This document shows, in pieces, positions 49,540 through 57,353 of a stretch of DNA of 64,000 nt. The notes below the pieces were generated by a model that worked only from the letters and a program-made list of their open reading frames with translations, made no database searches and was not told the DNA's origin. The stretch comes from Aldehydirespirator sp965220485 (lineage in GTDB: Bacteria; Actinomycetota; Acidimicrobiia; Acidimicrobiales; Aldehydirespiratoraceae). Position 1 is the first letter of the stretch; every line of letters starts with the position of its first letter. The stretch lies in assembly GCA_965220485.1 (NCBI GenBank), contig OZ244832.1, forward strand, positions 2,914,001-2,978,000. The letters run 5' to 3'. Position numbers and translations under genes: made by a program.

Positions 49540-50664
49540 TCACCTGACGAGCGAAGGGAGCGGATCACCGATGATCCGCTCTACGACTCCTTTGGGCAGG
49601 TGCGTGCGCTCCGCCAGATGCTCAGACGACATGTCTGCGAGATGCGCCGCGCGGCTGAGGAACTGCGGTTCGGAGGGACCACGATCACCAGATCCCGGCT
49701 CCTTGAACCGCCAGCCGTAGGAGCTGCGCTGCTTCATCGCTCGCGTATAGGTCGCGTCATCGATCACCTTGAGGTCTTTCGCCCGCCGCACGAGAGCCGC
49801 CATTGACATCCCCCAGGTGCGCTTCAGCTGGAGGTAGTGACCCCAGTCGAGATCAGTGGGTAGCTGCGACCGGATCGCTTTCTTTGGACCGAGGAATGCT
49901 CCAGCGAAGCGGTGAGCTTGTGCCTCGACCGTTCGTGTGCCCGGAGCACGCTCGACTCGTCTGTGCATCACTAGGTGCCCCAGTTCGTGGGCGAGATTGA
50001 AGTTGTCCCGATCCCACGCGCAGTCATCTCCGCCGTAGACCACGATTATCGGTATGTCATCAACTATCGCGGAGTATGCGTCGATGTCTTCGTCGGTGTC
50101 TGGGTCTCGAACGACGGTGATCCCGCCAACCTCCAATATGGAGATGACATCGTCACCGATGGGATCATCGGGCGATAGGCGCAAGGCTTCCCTGGCTTGG
50201 GCTGCGGCCCGCTCGACCTGCTTCTTGGCTTCCTCGATAGGTAGGTCAGGATCCACAGCTTCATCGCAGTCGAACAGCTTGGGAAATCGCACGGACTCCT
50301 GGAGCACCTTGGCCACCTGTGCCGTGGCGTACACGAATCGCTCGGCCTTGCGCCGCTCGCGCCTGGGCGTACGGCGCAGATGCCGGAACTGAGGCACGAG
50401 GTCCACACGTGGTGCAGGCTGGTCCACGAAGGCCTCGGGCGAGACTCCAAGAAACTCTGCGACCCGGACGATGTTGGATGCCGACAGGGTCGTATCGCCG
50501 CGCTCAGCCTGGCTGAGGGCTGATGGACTGATCTTGGTCTCCTCAGCCACCTCGCCTTGCGTCCAACCGAGTAGCTCGCGCATGGCGACCAGCCGCGATC
50601 CAGCGAACACCGGCTGGACGCGCCGGGCCACCTCTAGCAGCTCCGCATACGGTCGCTGCGTCAC
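49540..50664 (-). CDS. XRE-ImmA/IrrE-type regulator (HTH plus zinc metallopeptidase)
   Basis: A 374-residue two-domain protein. The N-terminal HTH (residues about 22-80) is LVAMRELLGWTQGEVAEETK, ISPSALSQAERGDTTLSASN, IVRVAEFLGVSPEAF. The peptidase centre is NFNLAHELGHLVMHRRVE (HExxH) with VEAQAHRFAGAFLGP supplying the third ligand. In ICEBs1 and Deinococcus, ImmA/IrrE proteases cut XRE repressors in response to damage; fused versions likely sense a signal and control neighbouring genes. It is divergent from the ubiquitin-like operon, 117 bp away, so it probably regulates it. Confidence 0.9.
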   Translation of the reverse strand: MTQRPYAELLEVARRVQPVFAGSRLVAMRELLGWTQGEVAEETKISPSALSQAERGDTTLSASNIVRVAEFLGVSPEAFVDQPAPRVDLVPQFRHLRRTPRRERRKAERFVYATAQVAKVLQESVRFPKLFDCDEAVDPDLPIEEAKKQVERAAAQAREALRLSPDDPIGDDVISILEVGGITVVRDPDTDEDIDAYSAIVDDIPIIVVYGGDDCAWDRDNFNLAHELGHLVMHRRVERAPGTRTVEAQAHRFAGAFLGPKKAIRSQLPTDLDWGHYLQLKRTWGMSMAALVRRAKDLKVIDDATYTRAMKQRSSYGWRFKEPGSGDRGPSEPQFLSRAAHLADMSSEHLAERTHLPKGVVERIIGDPLPSLVR

Positions 50665-50769
50665 CTGTCCTGCACCTTTCGTGGCGCTACGGGTCGCACC
50701 GCGTACCAGGATCCGCTAGGCGGGGAACTATCCGTCACAAATCGTGCGCACTAACGGAATCTGATGTGT

Positions 50770-50775
50770 TAGACT
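50770..50775 (+). promoter_or_regulatory. -10 hexamer TAGACT of the ubiquitin-like operon
   Basis: TAGACT ends seven bases before ATG 50782, the leaderless spacing. It lies within CTAAC-N12-GTTAG (50751-50772), a weak inverted repeat that could be the operator of the divergent XRE-ImmA protein. Confidence 0.5.
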
Positions 50776-50781
50776 TCAACC

Positions 50782-51069
50782 ATGCACGATACTTGTCGCT
50801 CATCAAGGGTCGCTGGTGGCGCTGGCCGGGACTCCACAACAAGGTGTTCCGGTCTTCACGCGCTGGAGAGCTTGCACGTCCTTGCCCCCTGCACTGAACA
50901 TGCATGGGGTCGGAGTGTAGTACAGACCCGCGTTCAGATCATGGAATCTTCCATGGTGGGCACTCCCGCGCGCCGCGTGAAGCGGGTCGGATCGACACCT
51001 GATGCGGACTGGCAGGCCAGAAATCGTGCTGCAAGATACACAACGAACCTTCGAAAGGAAGGACTATGA
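50782..51069 (+). CDS. leader reading frame of the ubiquitin-like operon
   Basis: A 95-residue frame with no recognised family. Its ATG is seven bases after TAGACT, and its TGA overlaps the ATG of the UBL gene (ATGA), with GAAAGGAAGGA just before. The peptide is rich in Arg, Ser and Thr and looks unstructured. It may be a coupled leader or an accidental frame in a 5' leader. Confidence 0.4.
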   Translation: MHDTCRSSRVAGGAGRDSTTRCSGLHALESLHVLAPCTEHAWGRSVVQTRVQIMESSMVGTPARRVKRVGSTPDADWQARNRAARYTTNLRKEGL

Positions 51070-51311
51070 CTGATCATAAAATCACATTGAAGATCACTAC
51101 ACCGGCTGGTGCCTACGAGAACACCTTCGCTGAGACCGACACGGTGAACGAGGTAATCGGCATCGTGGTCAAGGATAAGAAGCTGGTTGAGGGAGACGCC
51201 TTCGAGCTGGTATTCAATGGCGAGGCGCTTCCGGGCGATAGCAAGCTATCGGAGCTTGGCCTGGAGGACGGTGCGGTTCTCGATCTCATCGCCAGCGGCT
51301 CGGCGGTCTGA
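51066..51311 (+). CDS. ubiquitin-like (beta-grasp) protein of a bacterial conjugation system
   Basis: An 81-residue single beta-grasp domain: HKITLKITTPAGAYENTFAE (strands 1-2), TVNEVIGIVVKDKKLVEGDA (helix), FELVFNGEALPGDSKLSELG and LEDGAVLDLIASGSAV. The layout matches ubiquitin. The C-terminus ends ASG-SAV and not GG, so a protease must trim SAV to expose a C-terminal Gly for activation by E1. The JAMM protease two genes downstream is the obvious candidate. It sits in the operon UBL-E2-JAMM-E1. Confidence 0.88.
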   Translation: MTDHKITLKITTPAGAYENTFAETDTVNEVIGIVVKDKKLVEGDAFELVFNGEALPGDSKLSELGLEDGAVLDLIASGSAV

Positions 51312-51313
51312 TC

Positions 51314-51760
51314 GTGACTGCGGTTGACGACTTGATCGTCGACTCGCAAATCGGGCAGGTAGTGGAGAACGCCCAATGTCACGGCTGGCCGTTCGAACGC
51401 GTGGGTCCGCGGTGCTTCCATATCTCCTTGAGCGCTCAGAACGGCGACGTCTACCAGCTTGAGGTGGACTGCGACGAGTTCCCTGTGCAGCCAGCTGCCT
51501 TCCACTGGCGAAACCCGAGTACGGGCGAACTGGATCAGCTCGCTGATGCTCCCAGACGGTATGGGTTCTTCCACGGTTCCAACAGGATCTGCGCACCTTG
51601 GAACCGGCTCGCCTCGATGCAGGGCGGACCGCACATGGAGTGGGTGCGGTCGAGCTGGAAGGAGCAACCGGAGACTGGAGGTACTACGACCTTGGCTGCG
51701 ATGGTGCTGCGCATCCACCGCGAACTGCGCAGCAAACAGTACAAGGGACGCAACCAGTGA
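51314..51760 (+). CDS. E2-like ubiquitin-conjugating enzyme
   Basis: A 148-residue protein with the pattern of prokaryotic E2/UBC-fold proteins: HISLSAQNGDVYQLEVDCDE (beta sheet), AAFHWRNPSTGELDQLADAP, and YGFFHGSNRICAPWNRLASM with probable catalytic Cys93 in RICAPW. The helix TTTLAAMVLRIHRELRSKQY closes the fold. The GTG start is two bases after the UBL stop; its own stop overlaps the JAMM start (GTGA). It would receive the UBL from the E1 and pass it to a target. Confidence 0.85.
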   Translation: MTAVDDLIVDSQIGQVVENAQCHGWPFERVGPRCFHISLSAQNGDVYQLEVDCDEFPVQPAAFHWRNPSTGELDQLADAPRRYGFFHGSNRICAPWNRLASMQGGPHMEWVRSSWKEQPETGGTTTLAAMVLRIHRELRSKQYKGRNQ

Positions 51761-52272
51761 CTGGATGGCTGAGGACGGCTCTGCGGAGATTGTGCCAATG
51801 GCCTCGACGTCCACGCTCGCGATTCATGGTGCGCATGACAACGCACTGTTGCGACCAGACCACCGAGTTCCTGCGCGAGAGCGCGCAGCGCAGACACGAA
51901 GGGATCGTCTATTACGTGGGCCTGACCAACGGGACGGCGACCACTGCGCTGTACGCAGTGCGTCCGGAAGCCGACTCGACGCCCCGAAGCGTCGATGTCA
52001 ACGCCCGCGAACTCGGGAAGATCATTCGCTCAGCCTCGGAGGCCGGCCTGCAAGTGGTCGGGCAGCTCCACACGCACCCGCGTGCCGCCTATCACAGCGA
52101 TGGTGACGAGGTGGGGATGAGGATCCGGTACCCGGGCTATTTCTCGATTGTGGTTCCCGATTACGGAACGCGACTCCCCTCCTTCAGAGAATCCCATACC
52201 TTGATGTGGACAGCCAATGGGTTCCAGGAGATCGACACCCCTGTCAAACTCGTGGATGTACTCGGGTCATGA
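51757..52272 (+). CDS. JAMM/MPN metalloprotease (deubiquitinase-like)
   Basis: A 171-residue JAB1/MPN domain. The JAMM zinc site is complete: Glu48 in RRHEGIVYYVG, and His105, His107, Ser114, Asp117 in QLHTHPRAAYHSDGDEVGM (H-x-H-x6-S-x2-D). SIVVPDYG follows as in the family. It likely trims the UBL C-terminus and/or removes conjugates. GTG 51757 overlaps the E2 stop, and its TGA overlaps the E1 ATG (ATGA), so the whole operon is translationally coupled. Confidence 0.9.
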   Translation: MTGWLRTALRRLCQWPRRPRSRFMVRMTTHCCDQTTEFLRESAQRRHEGIVYYVGLTNGTATTALYAVRPEADSTPRSVDVNARELGKIIRSASEAGLQVVGQLHTHPRAAYHSDGDEVGMRIRYPGYFSIVVPDYGTRLPSFRESHTLMWTANGFQEIDTPVKLVDVLGS

Positions 52273-53633
52273 ACGAGCAGGAGTTCGACCGGCGGTGGTC
52301 AAACCGCTCAGAGCGCTACATCGGTTCGTCTACGATCCCTGAGGATCTGTCGATCCATATTCGTGTTGATCCCGGTTACGCCGCAACTTACGCGGGCCAA
52401 GTCGCCGCCATCACCGCCGCGAGCCTCTTCGGCCGGATGTCCAAGTGCGTGGCCGTTGACGTGCCGTCGCTACCGATAGTCGATCCCCTGCCATGGGCAG
52501 GGGTCAAGCTCGATGAACACATGGTGCGGACACTGCACGAGTCACACATGTTCCGCCGATACGAGCAGCGCACAGCAGGCAGCGACGACCTGCGGCTGGT
52601 CATCGGCTCCGACGGCGACGGACTGGTGATACACGGGAGCGGATGGGGTGCATACCGAGGCACGGAGCCGTCACCGTTGATGCAATCGGATGATCCCAAC
52701 CCCTATGGCGCAGCTTTCGCTGTGATTGATGCGGCAGCTCAGATACAGCAGCAGCCGAAGAACCCATACGTGGGGTCCATGACTCTGGACACATATCGTT
52801 GGCAAGTTGGCGATCCGTCCCTCGATGCTCCGCGGATGGAGTCCAATTTCGATCTGGGCGAGGTGTGGAGCATCGGCGTGGGGTCCGTCGGCAGCTGTGC
52901 CCTCTTCTTCCTGAGCTTGATCACGCGCAACTTCAAGGCAGTGCTCGTGGACAACGACAACATAGAGATCGAGAACATCACGCGGTCGGCGCTGTTCTCG
53001 TGGCGAGCTGCCATCGCAGAAGAACCAAAGGTAGCGGCTGTGAGCCGCTGGCTACACCACGCCGGTGTCCAACAGGTCGATCCCCACATCGCATGGCTGG
53101 ATGAAATCCTCGATCTCTGGACAGGACGGCCGCTAGGTACCCCCGACCTACTGATCTCGGCCGCGAACGAACGGAACGTGCGGGGCGTGATCGAGGGCTC
53201 ATGCCCTCCGCTGCAGGTGTACGCAACTACAGGACGGCTCTTGCAGGCGACTCTGTACCGACACACACCACTCCGGGAGGCTTGCTCCTGCTGCGTTCCG
53301 GCTGCAAAGGCACCTCAGATGCCCATGCAATGTGCAACGGGGTCACCCACCCCGGGGAGCAGCAACAACGACGAAGACGACATCGCGCTCCCCTTCCTGT
53401 CCTACGCGGCAGGCCTCATGACGGCTGCTGAGATTTCCAAGCTCGCCCTGACTGGCCAGACAGAAGTACCGAACCGCGTGTTCTACGAACCTGGTCGCCG
53501 GAATCTATTCGGCGTAACGCTCGCCAGGAAACAAGACTGCTCATATCACAACCATGACGCCACCCACGAGGCTGCGATACAAGGTTCGCGTTTCGCTGCG
53601 CTCGCTACTCCACCTGCACCACGAGCGGCTTAG
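52269..53633 (+). CDS. E1-like ThiF-family activating enzyme
   Basis: A 454-residue protein. The ThiF adenylation domain begins at about residue 198 with VWSIGVGSVGSCALFFLSLI (G-x-G-x-x-G) and AVLVDNDNIEIENITRSALF (acidic and Arg/Asn residues for ATP). LLISAANERNVRGVIEG follows. Cysteines in REACSCCVP (339-342) are candidates for the UBL thioester or zinc. The N-terminal 190 residues are a distinct domain (SIHIRVDPGYAATYAGQVAA). It would adenylate the UBL C-terminal Gly and hand it to the E2. Last gene of the operon. Confidence 0.88.
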   Translation: MNEQEFDRRWSNRSERYIGSSTIPEDLSIHIRVDPGYAATYAGQVAAITAASLFGRMSKCVAVDVPSLPIVDPLPWAGVKLDEHMVRTLHESHMFRRYEQRTAGSDDLRLVIGSDGDGLVIHGSGWGAYRGTEPSPLMQSDDPNPYGAAFAVIDAAAQIQQQPKNPYVGSMTLDTYRWQVGDPSLDAPRMESNFDLGEVWSIGVGSVGSCALFFLSLITRNFKAVLVDNDNIEIENITRSALFSWRAAIAEEPKVAAVSRWLHHAGVQQVDPHIAWLDEILDLWTGRPLGTPDLLISAANERNVRGVIEGSCPPLQVYATTGRLLQATLYRHTPLREACSCCVPAAKAPQMPMQCATGSPTPGSSNNDEDDIALPFLSYAAGLMTAAEISKLALTGQTEVPNRVFYEPGRRNLFGVTLARKQDCSYHNHDATHEAAIQGSRFAALATPPAPRAA

Positions 53634-53896
53634 GTAGCCCGCAGAGCGCGAGTCGCTCGATCAGCCGTTGCTCAGCTCCGTCGGCTGCGATGGTGGTCGA
53701 GGATTCCTGCGTCGGGAGCCAACCTACCGTCCGGCGCGCTCGCTCTGGTGATCCGATCTTGGGCACACACCGCGGTGCTCTCGTTCCGATCCTGCTCTGT
53801 CAACGGCCAGTGGGATCTGCCCAGTGGCGGACAGTAGAACTGCCCGGTGGCGGCCAACAGAACTGCCCGGTGGCGGCCAGGTGTTCTGCCCGCAGT

Positions 53897-54661
53897 TCAG
53901 TTGGTCAGTGGCGTCACCCCCTTTCCGGCGGTGGCTTGGGTGAGGCGGATGCTGTCGCCGGCGGTCATGACGATGTGGGCGTGGTGCAGCAGCCGGTCGA
54001 CGGTGGCGTTGGCGATGGTCTTGGGCATGAGTTCGTCGAACCCGGCGGGGTGAAGATTGCTCGACAAGGCGATGGAGCGCTTCTCGTAGGCGGCGTCGAC
54101 GACGCGGTAGAGCGCCTCGGCGGTCTCGGCTGCGACCGGGAGCAGGCCTATGTCGTCGATCACGACGACGTCGGCGCGCATGATGCGTTTGATGGCTTTG
54201 GCTGCGGTGTCGTCGGCGCTGTGGCGGCGCACGAGCGCTCCGAGGTGCTCGAGACTGAACCAGGCGACCTTGTGGCCGGCATCGACGGCGTCCTGGCCGA
54301 GCGCTTCACAGAAGTGGGTCTTGCCTGTGCCTGATGGTCCGCACACGACGAGGTTCTCGTGTCGGTGGATCCACTCCAGGGTGCGCAGCGCCCGCTGGGT
54401 CGGCGCCGGGATCGAGCTGACGGTTTCGTCCCATGCGTCGAAGGTCTTGCCGGTGGGGAACCCGGCCGCTTTGCGCCGGGCCCGCACAGACGACGCTTGA
54501 CGGCCGGCGAGCTCTTCGGCGAGCAAGGCCTTGACTGCTTCGGCTGGGTCCCATCGCTGAGCTTTGGCGGTGGCCAACAGGTCCGGTGCTGCGGCGCGCA
54601 TGTGGGGCAGGCGCAGAGTGCGCAACAGGTCGACGACCTCGTCTATCGGCGCTGGGTTCAT
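53897..54661 (-). CDS. istB: IS21 helper ATPase
   Basis: A 254-residue AAA+ protein: Walker A VVCGPSGTGKTHFCEALG (about residues 103-120), Walker B DVVVIDDIGLLPVA and ALSSNLHPAGFDELMP. It loads and activates the IstA transposase at the target. Its ATG overlaps the istA stop (ATGA). Intact in length. Confidence 0.95.
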   Translation of the reverse strand: MNPAPIDEVVDLLRTLRLPHMRAAAPDLLATAKAQRWDPAEAVKALLAEELAGRQASSVRARRKAAGFPTGKTFDAWDETVSSIPAPTQRALRTLEWIHRHENLVVCGPSGTGKTHFCEALGQDAVDAGHKVAWFSLEHLGALVRRHSADDTAAKAIKRIMRADVVVIDDIGLLPVAAETAEALYRVVDAAYEKRSIALSSNLHPAGFDELMPKTIANATVDRLLHHAHIVMTAGDSIRLTQATAGKGVTPLTN

Positions 54662-56196
54662 CGGTTGTCTCCGAAGCCTTCCCAGGCGCGTGTGCCGGAC
54701 TGCAGCGAGTGGTCCTCGCCGGCGGTGTGGCGCTCACCGACAGGATGCGCGGCGAGGATCGACGCGAGGTCGCCGTCGGCGAAACGGGCGTAGGTGGCGG
54801 CGTGACCGAGCGCCCAATCAACGCGCATCTGGCCGTGGAGGCGGGCCAGATCGACGGCTTGGGCCATCTTGGTCTTGATCCGTGACGTGCCCGCGGAGGC
54901 GGCCTCGATGAGCCACAGCCGGGCGCCCTCGCCGAGCGCCAAGAACTCGGCCTCGGCCGCGCTCGTCGGTTTCGGACGCCGCCCGAGCGGCCCAGCCGGA
55001 CGTGGCGGGTAGTGGGCGTCGTCGATCATGGGATGCCCAGGCGTCGAACGCTGGTGGCGGGCGACCTCGATCGGGCCTGACGATGCGCAGTGCGTGACGA
55101 CGACCTCGTCGCCGTCGACACGCACCCACACCGTCTCATCGACCAGGGTGTGCGGGACCGAGTAGGTCACCCCGCCGAAGCTGATCGTCGAGCTCCAGGA
55201 GACTTTCCGGGTCTCCCCCAGCGCCGCCGTGTAAGGAGCCTCGGGCAGCGCGTGCAGCCGATGCCGTTCCTCGGTGAGCATCTCGACCGGCGCCCGCCGG
55301 GTCACCCGATGCTCACGACCGTTGACCTCGGCCATCCACGCGTCGCACGCATCGCCCAGCTCGGCCCAGCTGGCGTAGCCGCCGCGCAGGTTCGCGTCGG
55401 TGGGCACCAAGTCGGCCTTGGCGACCCGCACCGTCGCCTCGCTGCCGCCTTTGGACTCCGGGTCCGCCGGCACACACGTCGCCACCGTGATCCCGTAGTG
55501 GCCGCCGACCGCGACGATCTCTGGATGGCGCACAGCGATCCCAGCGACGTGATCGATCGTGACCGTGCGCTCGTTGTCGGTCAACCAATACGTCGGCGCG
55601 CCACCGAAGGCTCGCATCGCCCGATCCACACAGGCGATCACCGTCGCCAGCCTGCGATCCCAGCACGGCACCACGACCCGGAACCGCGACCACGCCAACC
55701 ACGCGCAGAACAACACCGTCGCTCGCCCACAGATCACCGGACCGGTGCCCCACCACTGCGCTCACATCCCAGGCTCGGGAATCCACGGCCGATACACCCG
55801 CCGCCGACCACGGCGATGGTTGGCCTTCACCTCCGCCACCGCTCGGCGCACCGTGCGTTCTGAGCCGGTGTAACCCAACGCCTTCAGCTTGTCGAAGGCC
55901 CGGTCGGCGCGGATCTTGGCGTGCGACCGCTCGACCCACTCCTCGATCTTCGGCAAGAACGGATCGATGATCCGCCTGCGCTGTGGTCCGTCGCCGGCCA
56001 GCGCGCCGGCGTCGCGCTCAGCGACATAGCGGGCCACGGTGTGATGAGACACCCCGGCCAGCTCACCGGCATCCCGCAACGACCCACACAGGTCGAACGC
56101 TTCCAACATGTTCATGACTTCCTCGCGAGACTTCACTTGCTCCTCCTGCTCGATGGCCACGGTCGTGGTGACCGGCCATTCGAGTAGGAGGAGCAC
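54658..56196 (-). pseudogene. istA: IS21 transposase with in-frame TGA
   Basis: One frame from 56196 to 54658 broken by TGA at 55762-55764. Upstream: HTH region (SLRDAGELAGVSHHTVARYV) and GSERTVRRAVAEVKANHRRG. Downstream: RNase-H core with YWLTDNERTVTIDHVAG, GGHYGITVATCVPADPESKG, GGSEATVRVAKADL (DDE-type). The sequence around the stop reads RPWIPEPGM-*-AQWWGTGP, where IS21 transposases have P-G-x-W-x-Q-W-D, so TGG (Trp) mutated to TGA. Sec readthrough is unlikely because the family has Trp there. Confidence 0.9.
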
Positions 56197-56361
56197 CCCG
56201 CCGCGGTGGACCCCGACGGGAGATGGACTTCAACGCGGGCAGTCCTGTTGGCCCCCGCTGGGCAGAACCGTTGGCCGCCAGCGGGCAGCTACATGGCCGC
56301 CACCGGGCAGGATCTCATGGCCGCCGACACTGCTCGCCCGGATGAGCTAGCTTGGTGACAT

Positions 56362-56376
56362 CAAAACCGCAGGTCA
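56362..56376. repeat. 15-bp direct repeat, left copy
   Basis: CAAAACCGCAGGTCA occurs here and again at 58834-58848, bracketing the antitoxin, broken toxin and Fic genes. Such short perfect repeats can be attachment cores of a small mobile module, or chance. The rest of the 56336-56613 gap contains only the promoter below. Confidence 0.4.
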
Positions 56377-56578
56377 GAGTAGGAAATGAGCCAACCGAGA
56401 TGGCTGCAACCGCTTCCCGAAATGGGCAGCCCCTACCCCTTTCGATGGGCTAGGGGGTCGGAGATCGCGGCGAACATCGAGGTCAAACGAACTGACGAAG
56501 TATCCACAGTGTGTGATGTGTCAAGACATCGGAACCTTGTGAACCCACGCGGGTGGGGTTTGAGGCTTGGAGCACTGG

Positions 56579-56606
56579 TTGACTTCTGAAGTAGTGCAGA
56601 TATCAT
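56579..56606 (+). promoter_or_regulatory. promoter of the antitoxin gene
   Basis: -35 TTGACT (56579-56584), a 16-bp spacer and -10 TATCAT (56601-56606), which ends eight bases before ATG 56614. Close to the sigma-70 consensus and near-leaderless. Confidence 0.6.
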
Positions 56607-56613
56607 TTTGGTC

Positions 56614-57069
56614 ATGAAGGTCGTCGAGCGTCCCTTCTCGGAGTTCCTGCGGCACCCCAACGACGTGGTGGCCGAACTGGCTGAGCATGACGTCGTGCTG
56701 CGGCGGCGTAACGCCCCCGCGTTGTGGCTGACCCGCGCCGACCTTCACACGGACCGTCGGGACGCATTCGAGGCGACCGCCCGGCTGCTGCGCAACCTTG
56801 CGGTTCACAGCCCTGCGGCCTTGGTCTCGGCGCTGGAAGCGGCCTATGCGTGGGTGGAGTTCCTGCCTAGCGGCGCCCGCGCCCGCTTCGCTGAGGAACT
56901 GACCCGGACACTGCTTGCGGCAGCCTCGGTAGACCTTTATGCGTCCGTCGCGCAACTAGTGCGCGAATGGAAAGCCACGGCCGAGATTCATGCCGATCCT
57001 GAACTTGCTCGTCAACTCACCGAGCCACTGGAGACCACTGGCGAAACTGTCGCCGTCCCGGCTGGCTGA
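56614..57069 (+). CDS. Phd-like antitoxin (prevent-host-death type)
   Basis: A 151-residue protein beginning MKVVERPFSEFLRHPNDVVA, ELAEHDVVLRRRNAPALWLT, as in actinobacterial Phd/YefM-like antitoxins; the remaining 100 residues are helical. It precedes a toxin-like frame by five bases. The start is fixed by the -10 element eight bases before. With its toxin truncated it may be a solitary antitoxin. Confidence 0.7.
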   Translation: MKVVERPFSEFLRHPNDVVAELAEHDVVLRRRNAPALWLTRADLHTDRRDAFEATARLLRNLAVHSPAALVSALEAAYAWVEFLPSGARARFAEELTRTLLAAASVDLYASVAQLVREWKATAEIHADPELARQLTEPLETTGETVAVPAG

Positions 57070-57074
57070 GGGCG

Positions 57075-57272
57075 ATGGCCAAGCGCAGGGAACGGGTCGC
57101 CCCGCCGCCCGCGCCCGGGAGCTGGGACTTCCGGTATGCCACATCCGATGCGGTCAAGGGTTGGGCACAGGTCAGCGCAGCGGCACCGGGTAACGCTTCC
57201 CGCTCGCGGATGCTTGTTCGCGCTGTGTGCCCAACGAAAAGGCACCTCAGATGCCTCGGCCGAGGCGAATAG
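57075..57272 (+). pseudogene. truncated RelE-type toxin
   Basis: A 65-residue frame starting MAKRRERVAPPPAPGSWDFR, YATSDAVKGWAQVSAAAPGN, the N-terminus of a roughly 120-residue RelE-like toxin family I recognise from actinobacteria. After APGN it becomes unrelated (ASRSRMLVRAVCPTKRHLRC) and stops. The catalytic C-terminal strands are missing, so it is a toxin fossil behind an intact antitoxin gene. Confidence 0.55.
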
Positions 57273-57347
57273 CACATACGCTTACATAGCACCATAAGTG
57301 AGCGTTCCGCTAGGATAAATTGCACATACACCTACTTGTGCTATACT
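57272..57347 (+). promoter_or_regulatory. promoter and repeated sites before the Fic gene
   Basis: -35 TTGCAC (57320-57325), 16 bp, -10 TATACT (57342-57347), seven bases before ATG 57354. GCACATACGCTTAC (57272) and GCACATACACCTAC (57322) are near-identical direct copies, and TAGCACA (57270) is the inverse of TGTGCTA (57337). The region is AT-rich. Probably bound by a regulator, perhaps the Fic protein's own winged-helix domain. Confidence 0.55.
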
Positions 57348-57353
57348 CAAGCT

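Larger units (their letters stand above)
53798..56329. mobile_element. IS21-family insertion sequence, 2532 bp
   Basis: The ends read TGTCAACGGCCAGTGGGATC and, inverted, TGTCGGCGGCCATGAGATCC, starting with TG as in IS21. The flanks carry a perfect 6-bp duplication CTGCTC (53792-53797 and 56330-56335). Inside each end are further repeats of TGCCCGGTGGCGGCCA (three near 53816-53885; inverted ones near 56243-56310), the multiple terminal sites typical of IS21. It carries istA and istB on the minus strand. istA has a nonsense codon, so this copy is likely immobile. Confidence 0.92.

Noticed and set aside
55762..55764. istA TGA as a second selenocysteine codon
   Set aside because: The family has Trp at this position (PGxWxQWD) and there is no reason for Sec in a transposase; a TGG to TGA change is simpler.
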